Origin: Agarophyton chilense
Taxonomy: Eukaryota > Rhodophyta > Florideophyceae > Gracilariales > Gracilariaceae
Assembly (NCBI GenBank): GCA_030374765.1
Contig: JARGXX010000088.1
Coordinates: 2,790,001 to 2,854,000, forward strand
DNA length: 64,000 nt
Direction: 5' to 3'
Part shown: piece by piece, positions 54,949-64,000 of the stretch
Layout of the letters: each line of letters starts with the position of its first letter
Position numbering within the stretch: position 1 is the first letter of the stretch
The notes under the pieces: model-generated
Database searches by the model: none
Seen by the model: the letters and a program-made list of their open reading frames with translations, nothing else
What the model was told of the DNA's origin: nothing
Program-made: the position numbers and the translations under genes

Positions 54949-55273
54949 GGCGTGTGCAACAGGGAACAGAGAGCACGTTGGTAGCAAAGCGCAGCTTGGC
55001 GCACTCGCCGCTGTGCATGCGGCGCGGCGACGGTGACGGCGACGCGCGCGTGCAGCGCCACCACGTTGTGTGCCGCACGTGTCAGCGCTGGCGGGGGTGG
55101 CGCACCAACCGCAACACAGCGCCTTGCTCGCCTCCCACCTCCCCTCTCCCCCACCGCCTCTCTCTTTCTCCTTACCCCCGTTCCCTCTCCTCCCTTCCTC
55201 CCCTCTCCTCCCTTCCTCCCTTCCTCCCCTCCTCCCCTCTCCTCCCTCTCCTCCCTCCCCACCCCCTCCAACG
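54949..55273. promoter_or_regulatory. Divergent promoter with a CT-rich leader for the CUE-domain gene
   Basis: 325 bp between PNO1 (minus) and the CUE gene (plus). From about 55130 the plus strand is almost pure C/T (repeats of CTCCCTTCCTC and CCTCCCC) up to the ATG at 55274. The reverse strand gives a shadow reading frame of Gly/Arg/Glu repeats that is not a gene. Confidence 0.6.
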
Positions 55274-56431
55274 ATGGCGTCGCCGCCCAGCTCCGCACCG
55301 CCGTCCCCTCCCAACCCATCACCCATCTCGCGCGTCATGCGCCGCGCAACCGCCGCCCCGCTACGTCAGCTGCGTCGCGCCCGTCGTCGCCCCCTCCGCA
55401 CACAACCCGCCGCCCTGCGCGCCCTACTCATCCGCTTTCCGGAGCACGACGCCTCCACCGTCGCCGCCCTGCTCGCACGCCATTCCGGCGATGCCAACGC
55501 CGTCGTCGCTCTCCTCCAGCGCGCCCGCGCTGTGCCCGCCCCGGTTTCTGCCCCAGCTTCTGCCCCCGCTTGCGCCCACGCCCCCGACTCCGTTGTAACC
55601 TCTTTCCCCCCACCTCCTCCTCCGCCGCCTCCTCCGCTGCCTTCGCCGCTGCCTTCGCCGCCGCCTCCGCCGCGCGCGCCGCAGCGCGCCCCCCGCGTCA
55701 CTGGCGTGAAGAGAGCGCGCGACGCACGCAAACAGCCGCCGTTGCCGTTGCCGTCGCCGCCATCCACGTCCTCATCCATGCGCATGTCTACTCCTCCAGC
55801 TCCACCACTGCCGTCGCCGCCCCTGTCGCCGCCGCCCCTGCATTCCCCGCTCGCAACCAGCCCACAACTCCCGCCATCCACCCCATACCCCGCGCGTCTC
55901 CCCCGCACGTTCCATCCATCCCCGCTCTTCACGCCCTCCCCCGCGCTCCCGCCTTCTACCGCCTCCACCGTCCCTATCGTCATTTCAGCCTCCGTCCCGT
56001 CTGCTCCCACTGCCGCCGCCCCTGCCGCCGCCCTTCTGCACCAGCTCACCACCCTGGACCACCGTCTGCACGCCTTTTTGCTCAGCTCGCGTCAGCAGCA
56101 CGTCGCCATTCGCCGCGCTCTGCATCAGGCCCACGTCGACCTACAATCGCTCCGCGCCACACACACCGTGCTGCGCGCAGAAGTCGAGGAGACTGCCTCG
56201 CGCGTATCGCGCGCCGACGACTTTCTTGATCGTTTGCGTCGTGATGTGCAAACCGCCCTACTTGCAAAGAGAAATACCGCTGTCAATCGCGTGCGTGGCC
56301 TCGCTTTACATGCCTTTTTTGCTCTGCTTAGTCTTACTGTTCGTTTTGTGTTCTTTCTTGGCGCGCTTGTCCGGCGAGCTTGGATTGCTGCGCGTCGTCC
56401 TTCGCATCATGTTGCAAACACTTCCGCTTAA
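55274..56431 (+). CDS. CUE-domain protein with a C-terminal membrane anchor
   Basis: 385 residues from MASPPSS; the frame is open further upstream only through the CT-rich leader. Residues ~49-85 (LRALLIRFPEHDASTVAALL, then HSGDANAVVALLQ) match a CUE/UBA-like ubiquitin-binding fold, with the FP and LL positions of CUE domains. A long Pro/Ser/Ala-rich disordered middle follows, then a coiled coil at ~256-332 (ALLHQLTTLDHRLHAFLLSS to FLDRLRRDVQTALL). One hydrophobic helix at ~340-365 (LHAFFALLSLTVRFVFFLGA) comes near the C-terminus, followed by basic residues. The layout suggests a tail-anchored ER or Golgi protein that recruits ubiquitin conjugates, comparable in outline to Cue1 or AUP1 but without their other domains. 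The function is an inference. Confidence 0.6.
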   Translation: MASPPSSAPPSPPNPSPISRVMRRATAAPLRQLRRARRRPLRTQPAALRALLIRFPEHDASTVAALLARHSGDANAVVALLQRARAVPAPVSAPASAPACAHAPDSVVTSFPPPPPPPPPPLPSPLPSPPPPPRAPQRAPRVTGVKRARDARKQPPLPLPSPPSTSSSMRMSTPPAPPLPSPPLSPPPLHSPLATSPQLPPSTPYPARLPRTFHPSPLFTPSPALPPSTASTVPIVISASVPSAPTAAAPAAALLHQLTTLDHRLHAFLLSSRQQHVAIRRALHQAHVDLQSLRATHTVLRAEVEETASRVSRADDFLDRLRRDVQTALLAKRNTAVNRVRGLALHAFFALLSLTVRFVFFLGALVRRAWIAARRPSHHVANTSA

Positions 56432-57390
56432 GTTTGTTTTGGGGCTTGTTCTATCGCACTCTTTGCCTTTTTTTCGCGCCTTATCGTCGTCTTTTCAGTG
56501 GCTTTCTGCCCCGCTCGTGTGGCACCCTGTTTTGCTTGCATGTACTACGTCTCAAACGCTTGCGCACTAACATCAAGTTTTTTTTTTTCCGCCAGTAGTC
56601 ACTCCTATTGTCGGCTCTTACACTTTAACACCTTAACATTTTGTTCTGACCAAGTGCTGCCGGAACATCATCAATGCTGTATCCTACATACTACTCTAGA
56701 CGCCCCGCAGAGCGGTTTTGCTCTTCCTCAGCCATTAGTTTAATCCGCTTCGATATGAGACATGCACGCGACTTGTGTCCAGTCACCCAAACGCCCGGAC
56801 TCCGGAACACGTGTGTCACATGGAAAACAAAACATGTAGGAAGTTGCAATCTTGCAACGCTTGCCTGCACAACACCTGTCATCAACGCGTTGCAACCTGA
56901 ATCATTGCTTGGTATCACGCTGCTAAAAAATAAAGCACAGTTCTTAACACGTAATTTGCCACCCAAGTGGCAGAAAAAAAAGGCTGATTTGTCGCGAGTT
57001 CACATTATCGAAGAATTGCGGAATAAAGCTCGGTCTACGAAACGCATATCATCGGGTTGCGCAGATAGGGAGTAATGTGGTGGTGCATTTCGACTTTTCT
57101 TTTTTTGGATAGTTTGAAGCCAAAAATACTTGGTTGTTGTTTTTCTGCGACTACTTAAATTTGCTAATCCAAAAGTATATCGTTTTAAAGAAGAGTATTA
57201 AAGCTCTGTTTGACAATATTCCCGAGTCTTTTCCTCAACGATAAAGATGTATGGTTTTTATTTTTGTTTTCTTTCTTTCTGCTCTAAATTTGAAAATTCA
57301 TATCTTGAATGAAGTTCGGTTACTTTTTAAGATAAACTTTGGCTTGATATAATTCCAAGCTGGTCTCAGGTGAGGCCAGTTCTCCGGGCA
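56432..57390. other. Intergenic region; contains the fourth palindrome copy
   Basis: No gene is supported; the short frames (56226-57075) are featureless. GGTCTCAGGTGAGGCC at 57362-57377 is a variant of the palindrome found at 10949, 13749 and 14264. It lies 13 bp left of the copia LTR and is flanked on its left by a sequence complementary to AGCTTGGAATT, like the foldback ends. Confidence 0.5.
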
Positions 57391-57545
57391 TGTAGACATT
57401 AGATCGATGGTTGTTCATCCAGGCTTGCGCGGCCGTCGTGCGACTATTTATTGGTGGCGCTACGTGGAAACGATCTGCGTGACATCGTCGTGATAAAGGC
57501 ACGCGTCGAAAACGAGAACACACCCAGAGGGTGCGTTATATCACA
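57391..57545 (-). repeat. 3' LTR of the copia element
   Basis: 155 bp, starting TGTAGACATTAGATCGATGG and ending TATATCACA. It shares a ~75-bp core (GCGGCCGTCGTGCGA...GGCGCTACGTGG) with the right LTR and contains ~55 bp that the other lacks. Confidence 0.75.
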
Positions 57546-60500
57546 CTCCCCGACGCGTGCATCTCATTGCTTTTGTTGTTTGTTTCGCAGTGCCCGTAGC
57601 TGGAACAGGGTCACATTGTGTTGAAAGGCTTGTGTTTTGAGTTGTTTGGTCTTTTTTTGGCATCCTGTGCCTTGGATGAGACGTGTTTAACAATGATGTT
57701 GTCGTTGCCAATTTGATGGCGGAGAAAGTGGTGGAGGAGGTCGATATACTTCCGTTTCTTGGTCGCACTTTGTTGCAAAGCAACATCTATTGCCGCTTAG
57801 TTATCAATCTTCAAGACTGACGGTTGTGCAATGCGACACCCGAGGAATTCTAGTATTTATTGTAAGAAGATAGTATCTCGCGTTGCCTCCGTTGCAGCAT
57901 TATATTCTGCCTCACATGTAGAAAGCTCTGGCTTTTGTTTCTTGCTTGAGGCCCAATCTATTAGTTTGTTGTCAAGGAAATGGATGGCTCCCGATGTGGG
58001 TTTTCTTGTGGATGTGTCTGCTTCAAAATCTGCATCGGTGTGTGATAAAAGTTTATTTATTGGTTGCCTGGCTGGGTAGTATAAGCCGTGATTGGCAGTT
58101 GTTCTCAGATACCGAGCACAAAACTTGATGTGTTTCCAGTGCTTTTCTGTTGGTGTAATGAGTGCGAGGGCTAGCTTGGAAGTGATGAAGGCTATATCTG
58201 GTCGAGTGAAATCTGCGAACCACCATAACGAGCCCACTATTTGTGCACATAAACTTTTCGGACTGGTGGAAATAGTGTCGTCGTGGTCAGGAGGGTGTTA
58301 TCCAAGGCCAGAAGCCTATGGGTTTTTTCTTTGGCTTTCTCGAGGCTTGAGAGCGTTAGTATTTGTTGGATTGTTTGTGGCAGGGATATGATGAGTGCTT
58401 CATTTGGTTCTTGTGAAATTTTCCAACCAAGGTATTGGGAAGGTTTTCCGAGTCACTTTTTATTATATTTGCGCTACAATTGCTCGAATAGTGTGTCGAT
58501 GCGGGTATTGGAGGTTGCTCTAACCATGAATTCATCTATGTTTAGACATATGATTGTAAATTAAGGTACGTCTCTGCATATGAATAATGCGAGGTCGTCC
58601 GGTGATTGTTTGTATCCGAAACGTTTCAAGTATTTTCAAGCTTTTTCGAGGAAGTAGTGTCCTATTGGGGGTGTTCCATACACATTTAGTAGTAATTGGC
58701 CGCCCGGTTCTCGATGTTTGAATGTGCCGTCGAGTTGTGGGTGTTGTTATAAAAAGACGGGGTTGGGGTGTTGATATTTTTCATGGGTGAAAGCTGAAAT
58801 TATGTCGAGGTGTTCCAGAGATAGGTTGTGCTGGACTTTGAGGGCAAGAAGGAGTCGAATGGTTGCTTTCTGTGACAGATGGGCTGCTGTTTCGCTGGGG
58901 TTATAGTCTTAGTGTGGTATCATCTTGTCGCCACGCACTGAGCATCTGGCTTTGTGGCCTACGACATTGCCGTCCGAATCTCGTTTATATTTTTACATCA
59001 TGGTAAGGGGTATGAGGCGTTTCGGTAGCTGATTTTTTGGGAGCCATTTGATGGCTTGTAGGGTAGCGAGTTTAGCGAGCTCAGTTTCATGCGCTTCTCT
59101 CCATTTGTTGGAGTCCGGATACGACTGGGCTTGTTTGCGACTGGCTGGTGCTGGGTCTGTGTCGTGATGGTTTTGGGTGTAGGCTGCGGTGTATGAGATT
59201 TGAATGCTCGTGCTTGTGTGGCGATTCGGTCATCTTCACAGTTGTAGGGGTGGAAGTTCGACGATGGTATTTGCATATATTTGCCCGTTCCGAGAGCTAG
59301 TACCATAATTTTGTGTGGGTTTACACCGTACACATATAGGGATGGGATGCCACGACTGTCCAAATTGGTCCGCTTGTTGGTGCCAACGGGAAAGTAGGCG
59401 TATCAGAGCTGTCCGAATGCATATAGATGTTCGGGTTTGGCTGGAGATCCAAGTAGTGCCTTGTATGGGGTTGTGCCAGTGGTTGTGTGTGGTGTTATAT
59501 CGTACTTGAACGCGGCGTTTCTGATGGAGTCCTCTCAGAATTCCTCCACGAGGCGACTGTGTATGAAATTGGCACGTGCTACATAGCGCAGGGTCTGGTT
59601 GATCCTTTCAGCTATGGCATTTTGTTGGGGTGTGTATGCCGTGGATTTGTGGTGCAGTGTGCCCTGGTTTTGCAGCTGTTGTTTCAAAGTGTCGCTCAGG
59701 TATTTCTTTGCATTGTCCGAAAGGATTAAGGCGGGTGTTTGGCCTGTGGCGTTCTTGAAGAATCGAATGATGAATGGAAAGATGTTGGGCATGCCTTGCC
59801 GAGTTGGGTTGAAGTGGAGATGAAGGTATCTGCTAAAAAGTTCGATAATGGTTGTGAAATAATTGTTGTTTTTTGTGGATTGATGGGTTTTTGGACCGCA
59901 GACGTCAGATGTAATTACTTTTCCAAGCTGGTATCTGTAGTGTGTTTTACGGTGAGGCTTTCGCTTCATGCGGCTTTGCTGACATCCACTGCATGATAGT
60001 GGTGTTCGGCTTCTGAATTTAAGTTTCTTGTCGGGGATGACGTTCTGTGAAGCCATTTTCGAAAGTCGCTGGGGTGGAGCGTGGTTTAGTACGAGATGCC
60101 ACTTGTGTAGTATCGTGTTGATTTGTGGATTAACTGGTGTTGTCTCTGGGGTACTGGTGAATGCTAGGGGTGTTGGTCGAACCGTTGGTTTGGAGCGTCG
60201 CGTCGGTTGTGGTCTCTGTTGAGGTATTCGCGAAGTGGGTAACGGCGTGGGGAGCGGGTCTGGTTTTGAGGTAGGTAGTGGTATGCATGTAGCTGATGTG
60301 TCCGTTTTTGTGGCTATAGCCGTGCTTGAGGAGGTGTTTAGGTTCAGAGTGTAGCAACTGCGATTCCAGGATGCAGTGCCTAAAAGTTGAATTGCGATTG
60401 TTCGGCTGAAGATGTACGCATGATGTGGTGTAAACATAACTCGTCCAAATTGTTTGGTGATAGAAGGCACAGAGAGAATATTGCCCTTAGTATCGCTGTT

Positions 60501-61869
60501 GACGAGTGTGGGGATGGATCCGGCGTGGGGATGGGTACCGGTGTCACTGATCAGCCTAAGGGTTCCTTTCTTTTTGGATTGTATAGGATGTGGGCCGGTA
60601 GTGTAGGTGGTGAGGTGGGAGGTTAGGTCAGTGGCATCGTCTGTGTCGTGAGCTATGATGGATGGGTGGGCTGCCAAGTCAAGTGTGTACGTACCCTGTG
60701 CATGTTCGTGGAGTGCCTGAGAGGGGAGCGCTTCCAACGCTTGCATGGCTTGTAGAATCTCTTCCGATACAGCTTCCGTATTGGTGATTGCCTCTTTGGC
60801 GGAGGAGCTCAACCGGCCGCGGCGTCCACGAGTTCATTGGAGTATGTCTATTCTCCCATTAATATCTTGTGTCGAGTTGCGAATGCTGCGGTTTCTGGAA
60901 TCTCCACAGCGTCCTCGACCGCGTCCTCAATCTATTCTACTGCTATTGGGAAGGGTTGGTCGAGTTTGTTGTCGTTGTGGGGAGTACGATACCCGTGGGG
61001 TTGATGGCGTCTGTTGGCTGATTATGTTTTGATATTGTTCCAGACGGTGCTGTACGTCTTTTATGGTTGTAGGGGGAGAGTCCAGCATCATGTATACTGC
61101 GCGCTGGCCAAATCTCTTGTCATTCACCAATCCTTGAAGGATGTAATTCATTGTGACGCGTTCGTGGGCGATACCCGGAGTGTGAGCCACGATCTGTTTG
61201 CGTCGAATATCCATGTGCTGATCTTTTTATTCGGATACCTTGCCCATGCGTTGGAGAGTCATCGCCTCTGTCTTAAGTGTGAATTAGTCTTTCGTTGTGT
61301 CGCCGTCTAGGGTTTTTGTTAATGTGTCTATAATTTCCTGTGGGCTTTTTTTGAATATGGTGGGGTCGCCTAGTTTGTTGATGACGCCTTGTGTGATGCT
61401 TTTGGTGATGATGCGTCGGAAACTTGCTACAGCCTTGTGCTGTTCTGAGGTTTTTGACTCAACTTTTGGTGTGATTAGTTCACTGAACTCATGCTCTGTG
61501 AGGATATCTTTGAGGTTGTGTAACCACTGGTGGTAGTTCTCTGTGGTAAGTTCGATAAGTTTCTCAGTGAATCGCCAACGCGGGTGGGTAAGTATTGCGA
61601 TTGGTGCAGGGTTTTCTTCTGACTGGGAATAGGTTGCCATTGGTGTTGGTGTCTTGTAGAAACCGGATTCAAGTTTGGCTTGTTGCCACAACTCCGACCA
61701 GATATCTACGGTGTGACGATAGTGTATGCGTTTTTCGCGTGTGGTTTGGTCGGCGAAGTGTCTGTTAGTCCGGGAGCTTTGTTCAGTCGACGCGAGAGCA
61801 ATGCTCGTATCGCGGATCGATATGTGGTTCTCTACTGAGTTGCGCTGGGGCGTAATGGTGCCCATAACC

Positions 61870-61970
61870 TGAGAGATGACTAGATCGATGGTCGTCCATC
61901 CAGGCTTGGGCGGCCGTCGTGCGAGTATTTATTTGTGGCGCTACGTGGACACGTTCTGCGTGATATCACA
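61870..61970 (-). repeat. 5' LTR of the copia element
   Basis: 101 bp, from TGAGAG to TGATATCACA. It matches the left LTR across the shared core and the terminal ATATCACA. Its inner edge is only a few bases from the first gag-like ATG. Confidence 0.7.
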
Positions 61971-63300
61971 TAGGTAAACAAAAATTGTGAAAAAAAACAA
62001 AGTTCTTCTCAGGGTTTTATCATCCGAAAGGTTATCGTGACAGAACTTCTAGAAACATTACATTACTTTTTTATCATTATTTTTTGTTTCGCATATTTTG
62101 ACGTTGGAGGGTGGGTAGAACATAATAGAGCGACATAGTGCTAACTGTGAGAAACACAACTTTTTTCAGGGTCCCATGTAGTCTACTCTAATCGATTGCC
62201 CTTTTCTTTTTTGAAGGTCAATTATAGCAAACAATTACAAAATATTGCGTGCGCGTGAATCCATACTCAAAAAGCGTTCCCTCGGAATGTCTAAAGCGTA
62301 TTCTATGAAAGAAAAACGCTTTACTTTGAGTGGACATGTAGCTAAACGGAAAAACAGTATACTGCTTTTTCATCGTTCAAATACGCGTCTCAAACCTTTG
62401 AAATGTTTTTTGATAAAGTCCAAATTTTGCAGCAGCTTAACCATCAATTATTTTAGATTTTTTATTAATGATTGAGAAGTGCAGTTCTCGCATGGATTGT
62501 ACTAAACATCTTCACGGGGTATTGCAAGGCGTTTTTGATCTTCATCCGCTACTTTATCAGAGATGTGATATGTTTTAGAGGGTCCGAAAATCAAATGTTC
62601 AATTAAGTCCTTTAACTGTGGTTGGCGACTGCTCTTTGTTGTCATTATTACTGTAGTGGTAGTTCAAGACACATTTCAGTAGTTTCAAGATATTCCCTTA
62701 AATACAGCGAAATATATAGTTCGGTAGCAAGGATGATGCTGAATTGAGGGTGGGAGGGAAAAAATCAGTCAAAGGAGTCTCATGCTTTAAGTATGGTTAC
62801 GAAATGCAATCAGTGTGTTGTTCTAGGTAAGATTACTCGTCTCCAATCGAGAAAAATGGCTTGATATTTGTAATCAATTATGGACGATTTGCGCTCAAAA
62901 TCCACGAAAAACTACAAACAAATTCTGATGACAATCATGGTGTACCAAAAGATACTTGCGTCCAAACGAAATATTCGAGCGCAAAATAACTTGTAGAGTG
63001 TGCTACAGAGCTTCAACGCCAAAGAAGTGGCACATAACTATCTCATATCATATGAATAAGTCGAAGTTGTGTATCCTTTGGGTCAGTGTATAGTTAAAGG
63101 AGATGCATCACTTGCTATTATGATTCAAACCCTCCGGAGTGCATCAGCTCTTTTAAGTTGACTTAAAATTCAGCTTCTCTCCAGGACTAGCCATGGTACA
63201 CGTAGAAGTTGATCCATAACTAAAATAAGTAAAATGATTAGTTCAGTTACTTTAATCTTCATTATTTATATTAAGGTGAAGATTGTACTGTAGTAACTCA
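61971..63300. other. AT-rich region without a supported gene
   Basis: About 1.3 kb. The 76-codon frame at 62245 is Lys/Ser-rich and unrecognised. Scattered short frames around 62.9-63.1 kb suggest a highly decayed element but contain no family motif. I see no RNA gene. Confidence 0.45.
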
Positions 63301-64000
63301 CACTGTATTGTGGCTCAGCGATCTCGCCTTTCCGCTCCGTAAATCTTCTCCAACCGAGTTCTTTTGGCTCTTTTTTCTTTCGTGTGCTACTACTCTCTTC
63401 GTAGGTTTTGCCGTGTTGTTCACGTTAGACTTATCCATCCTACGTCTTCATGAGAAACACTACCGTTGCTATTTTATTTTATTTATTACTAACATATTCT
63501 CGACCCTGTAAAAGTTTGATTTATTTTGGTTCGTTTGGCTCCCGTGCCCTACGCTTCTGTAGGACAATGCCCCCAAGGGGGAAAACCTACGAAGACGTCC
63601 GGATCTTCCTCTCACGAGGTAACCGGCGCGGTAGAGCCCTCCCAGGGATCGGCGCGCAATGCCGGGTGTAAGCCGGAGCCGAACCGTCGCGACGGGCGCA
63701 GGGAGGCTGAAAGAAGCCGAGGATATCCGCTGAAGCGGTGCTTGCGTATCCCCTGAGGAGGCAAAACCCACGAGAGTGGCCAGCACGACAGGTGTCAGTG
63801 CGAGCCGCAAGAGCGGGAATTGCCCAATGAAGGGGAGGAAAATGGGAACGGAGGTAAGAGGGCGAGGTTGACCACGAGTCGCAAGAGGGGACTCGGGAAT
63901 AGCTGGCACTGCCGGGTGTAGCAAACCGTATACACGGGCGGAACCACGAAAGTGGGAATAGATACCCAACACACGAAGGCTGCTTGAACGTCCAAGGGGG
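63301..64000. other. GC-rich segment with an array of minihairpins, cut by the window edge
   Basis: A CT-rich and then T-rich stretch (63301-63540) leads into a GC-rich segment with many perfect short inverted repeats. They are CCCCCAAGGGGG (63570), ACCGGCGCGGT (63622), CCTCTCACGAGG (63608), CCCTCCCAGGG (63637), CCGTCGCGACGG (63684), CCGCTGAAGCGG (63727), CCACGAGAGTGG (63768), CCGCAAGAGCGG (63805), a CGAGTC/GACTCG stem (63875/63890), CCGTATACACGG (63926) and CCACGAAAGTGG (63944). Two loops (GAGA, GAAA) are GNRA tetraloops. A 167-codon minus-strand frame covers most of it, but its protein is unrecognised. It could be the edge of an LTR element or a structured RNA. Confidence 0.5.

Larger units (their letters stand above)
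57391..61970 (-). mobile_element. Ty1/copia LTR retrotransposon, decayed
   Basis: Minus-strand order from right to left: LTR, gag-like region (61.3-61.87 kb, with ELTTENYHQWLHNLKDIL), an aspartic-protease-like segment (about 60.5-60.6 kb), the GAG-pre-integrase zinc finger and integrase core (59.5-60.2 kb, with DVCGPKTHQ, LILSDNAKKYL and YTPQQNAIAERINQT), weak reverse transcriptase sequence (58.2-59.4 kb), and RNase H (57.86-58.24 kb, with LSTCEAEYNAATEATRD). Integrase before reverse transcriptase is the Ty1/copia order. The short LTRs differ in length and show many changes, and no target duplication is visible, so it is older than the gypsy copy. It has many breaks. Confidence 0.85.

Noticed and set aside
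55033-56229. 398-codon plus-strand frame overlapping the CUE gene
   Set aside because: It is an out-of-frame shadow in very GC-rich DNA. The frame starting at 55274 has the CUE-like fold, coiled coil and membrane helix.
63559-63955. Group II intron
   Set aside because: The hairpin style is suggestive, but I found no domain V consensus, no GTGYG start and no intron-encoded protein. I keep it as a hypothesis only.
63469-63972. 167-codon minus-strand frame
   Set aside because: It overlaps the hairpin array, gives an unrecognised Leu/Pro/Arg-rich peptide, and a GC-rich non-coding segment easily stays open for this length.

Overview
The window looks like nuclear DNA of a eukaryote. Most host genes are single-exon, lie very close together, and are separated by long tracts of transposable elements. 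One gene has a clear GT-AG intron of 171 bp. The protein at 52.9-54.2 kb has an N-terminus resembling an organelle transit peptide. Compact intron-poor gene islands between retrotransposon-rich deserts fit a multicellular red alga (florideophyte, Chondrus-like) best. That assignment is an inference from genome style; no single gene proves it.

Gene island 1 (0.6-10.6 kb) holds six genes: an unrecognised three-helix membrane protein, a homeodomain protein, a RAB6-interacting golgin-like coiled-coil protein, a small protein carrying only the N-terminal module of PDCD4, the CAAX protease STE24 and bystin (ENP1/BYSL). Gene island 2 (40.3-56.4 kb) holds six more: UPF2, an extended-PHD/HMG-like chromatin protein, an RBBP6/MPE1-like DWNN protein without a RING finger, a DUF819 membrane protein, PNO1/DIM2, and a CUE-domain tail-anchored protein. 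Bystin and PNO1 both act in late 40S maturation. UPF2 (nonsense-mediated decay) and the RBBP6-like protein (3'-end processing) act on mRNA. Many host genes have long pyrimidine-rich leaders just before the start codon. Convergent neighbours can be as little as 13 bp apart.

Between the islands (10.7-40 kb) lies a graveyard of elements: a broken piggyBac transposase, a 534-bp foldback element with perfectly palindromic ends, a hAT relic, an old decayed Ty3/gypsy copy, a possible tRNA-derived SINE, and a young Ty3/gypsy element (24414-36144). The young element has LTRs of about 98% identity and an intact ATATA target duplication. A decayed Tc1/mariner copy follows. Both gypsy copies carry an extra coding region on the strand opposite to gag-pol, next to the 3' LTR, and they share the primer-binding-site motif.

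The right end (57.4-64 kb) holds a decayed Ty1/copia element and AT-rich sequence. It ends in a GC-rich stretch with about ten very short perfect hairpins in 400 bases, many of them 12-mers with 4-bp stems and 4-nt loops. This looks like a densely structured RNA and is the least explained signal in the window. A related hairpin-rich stretch lies at 36.7-37.6 kb.
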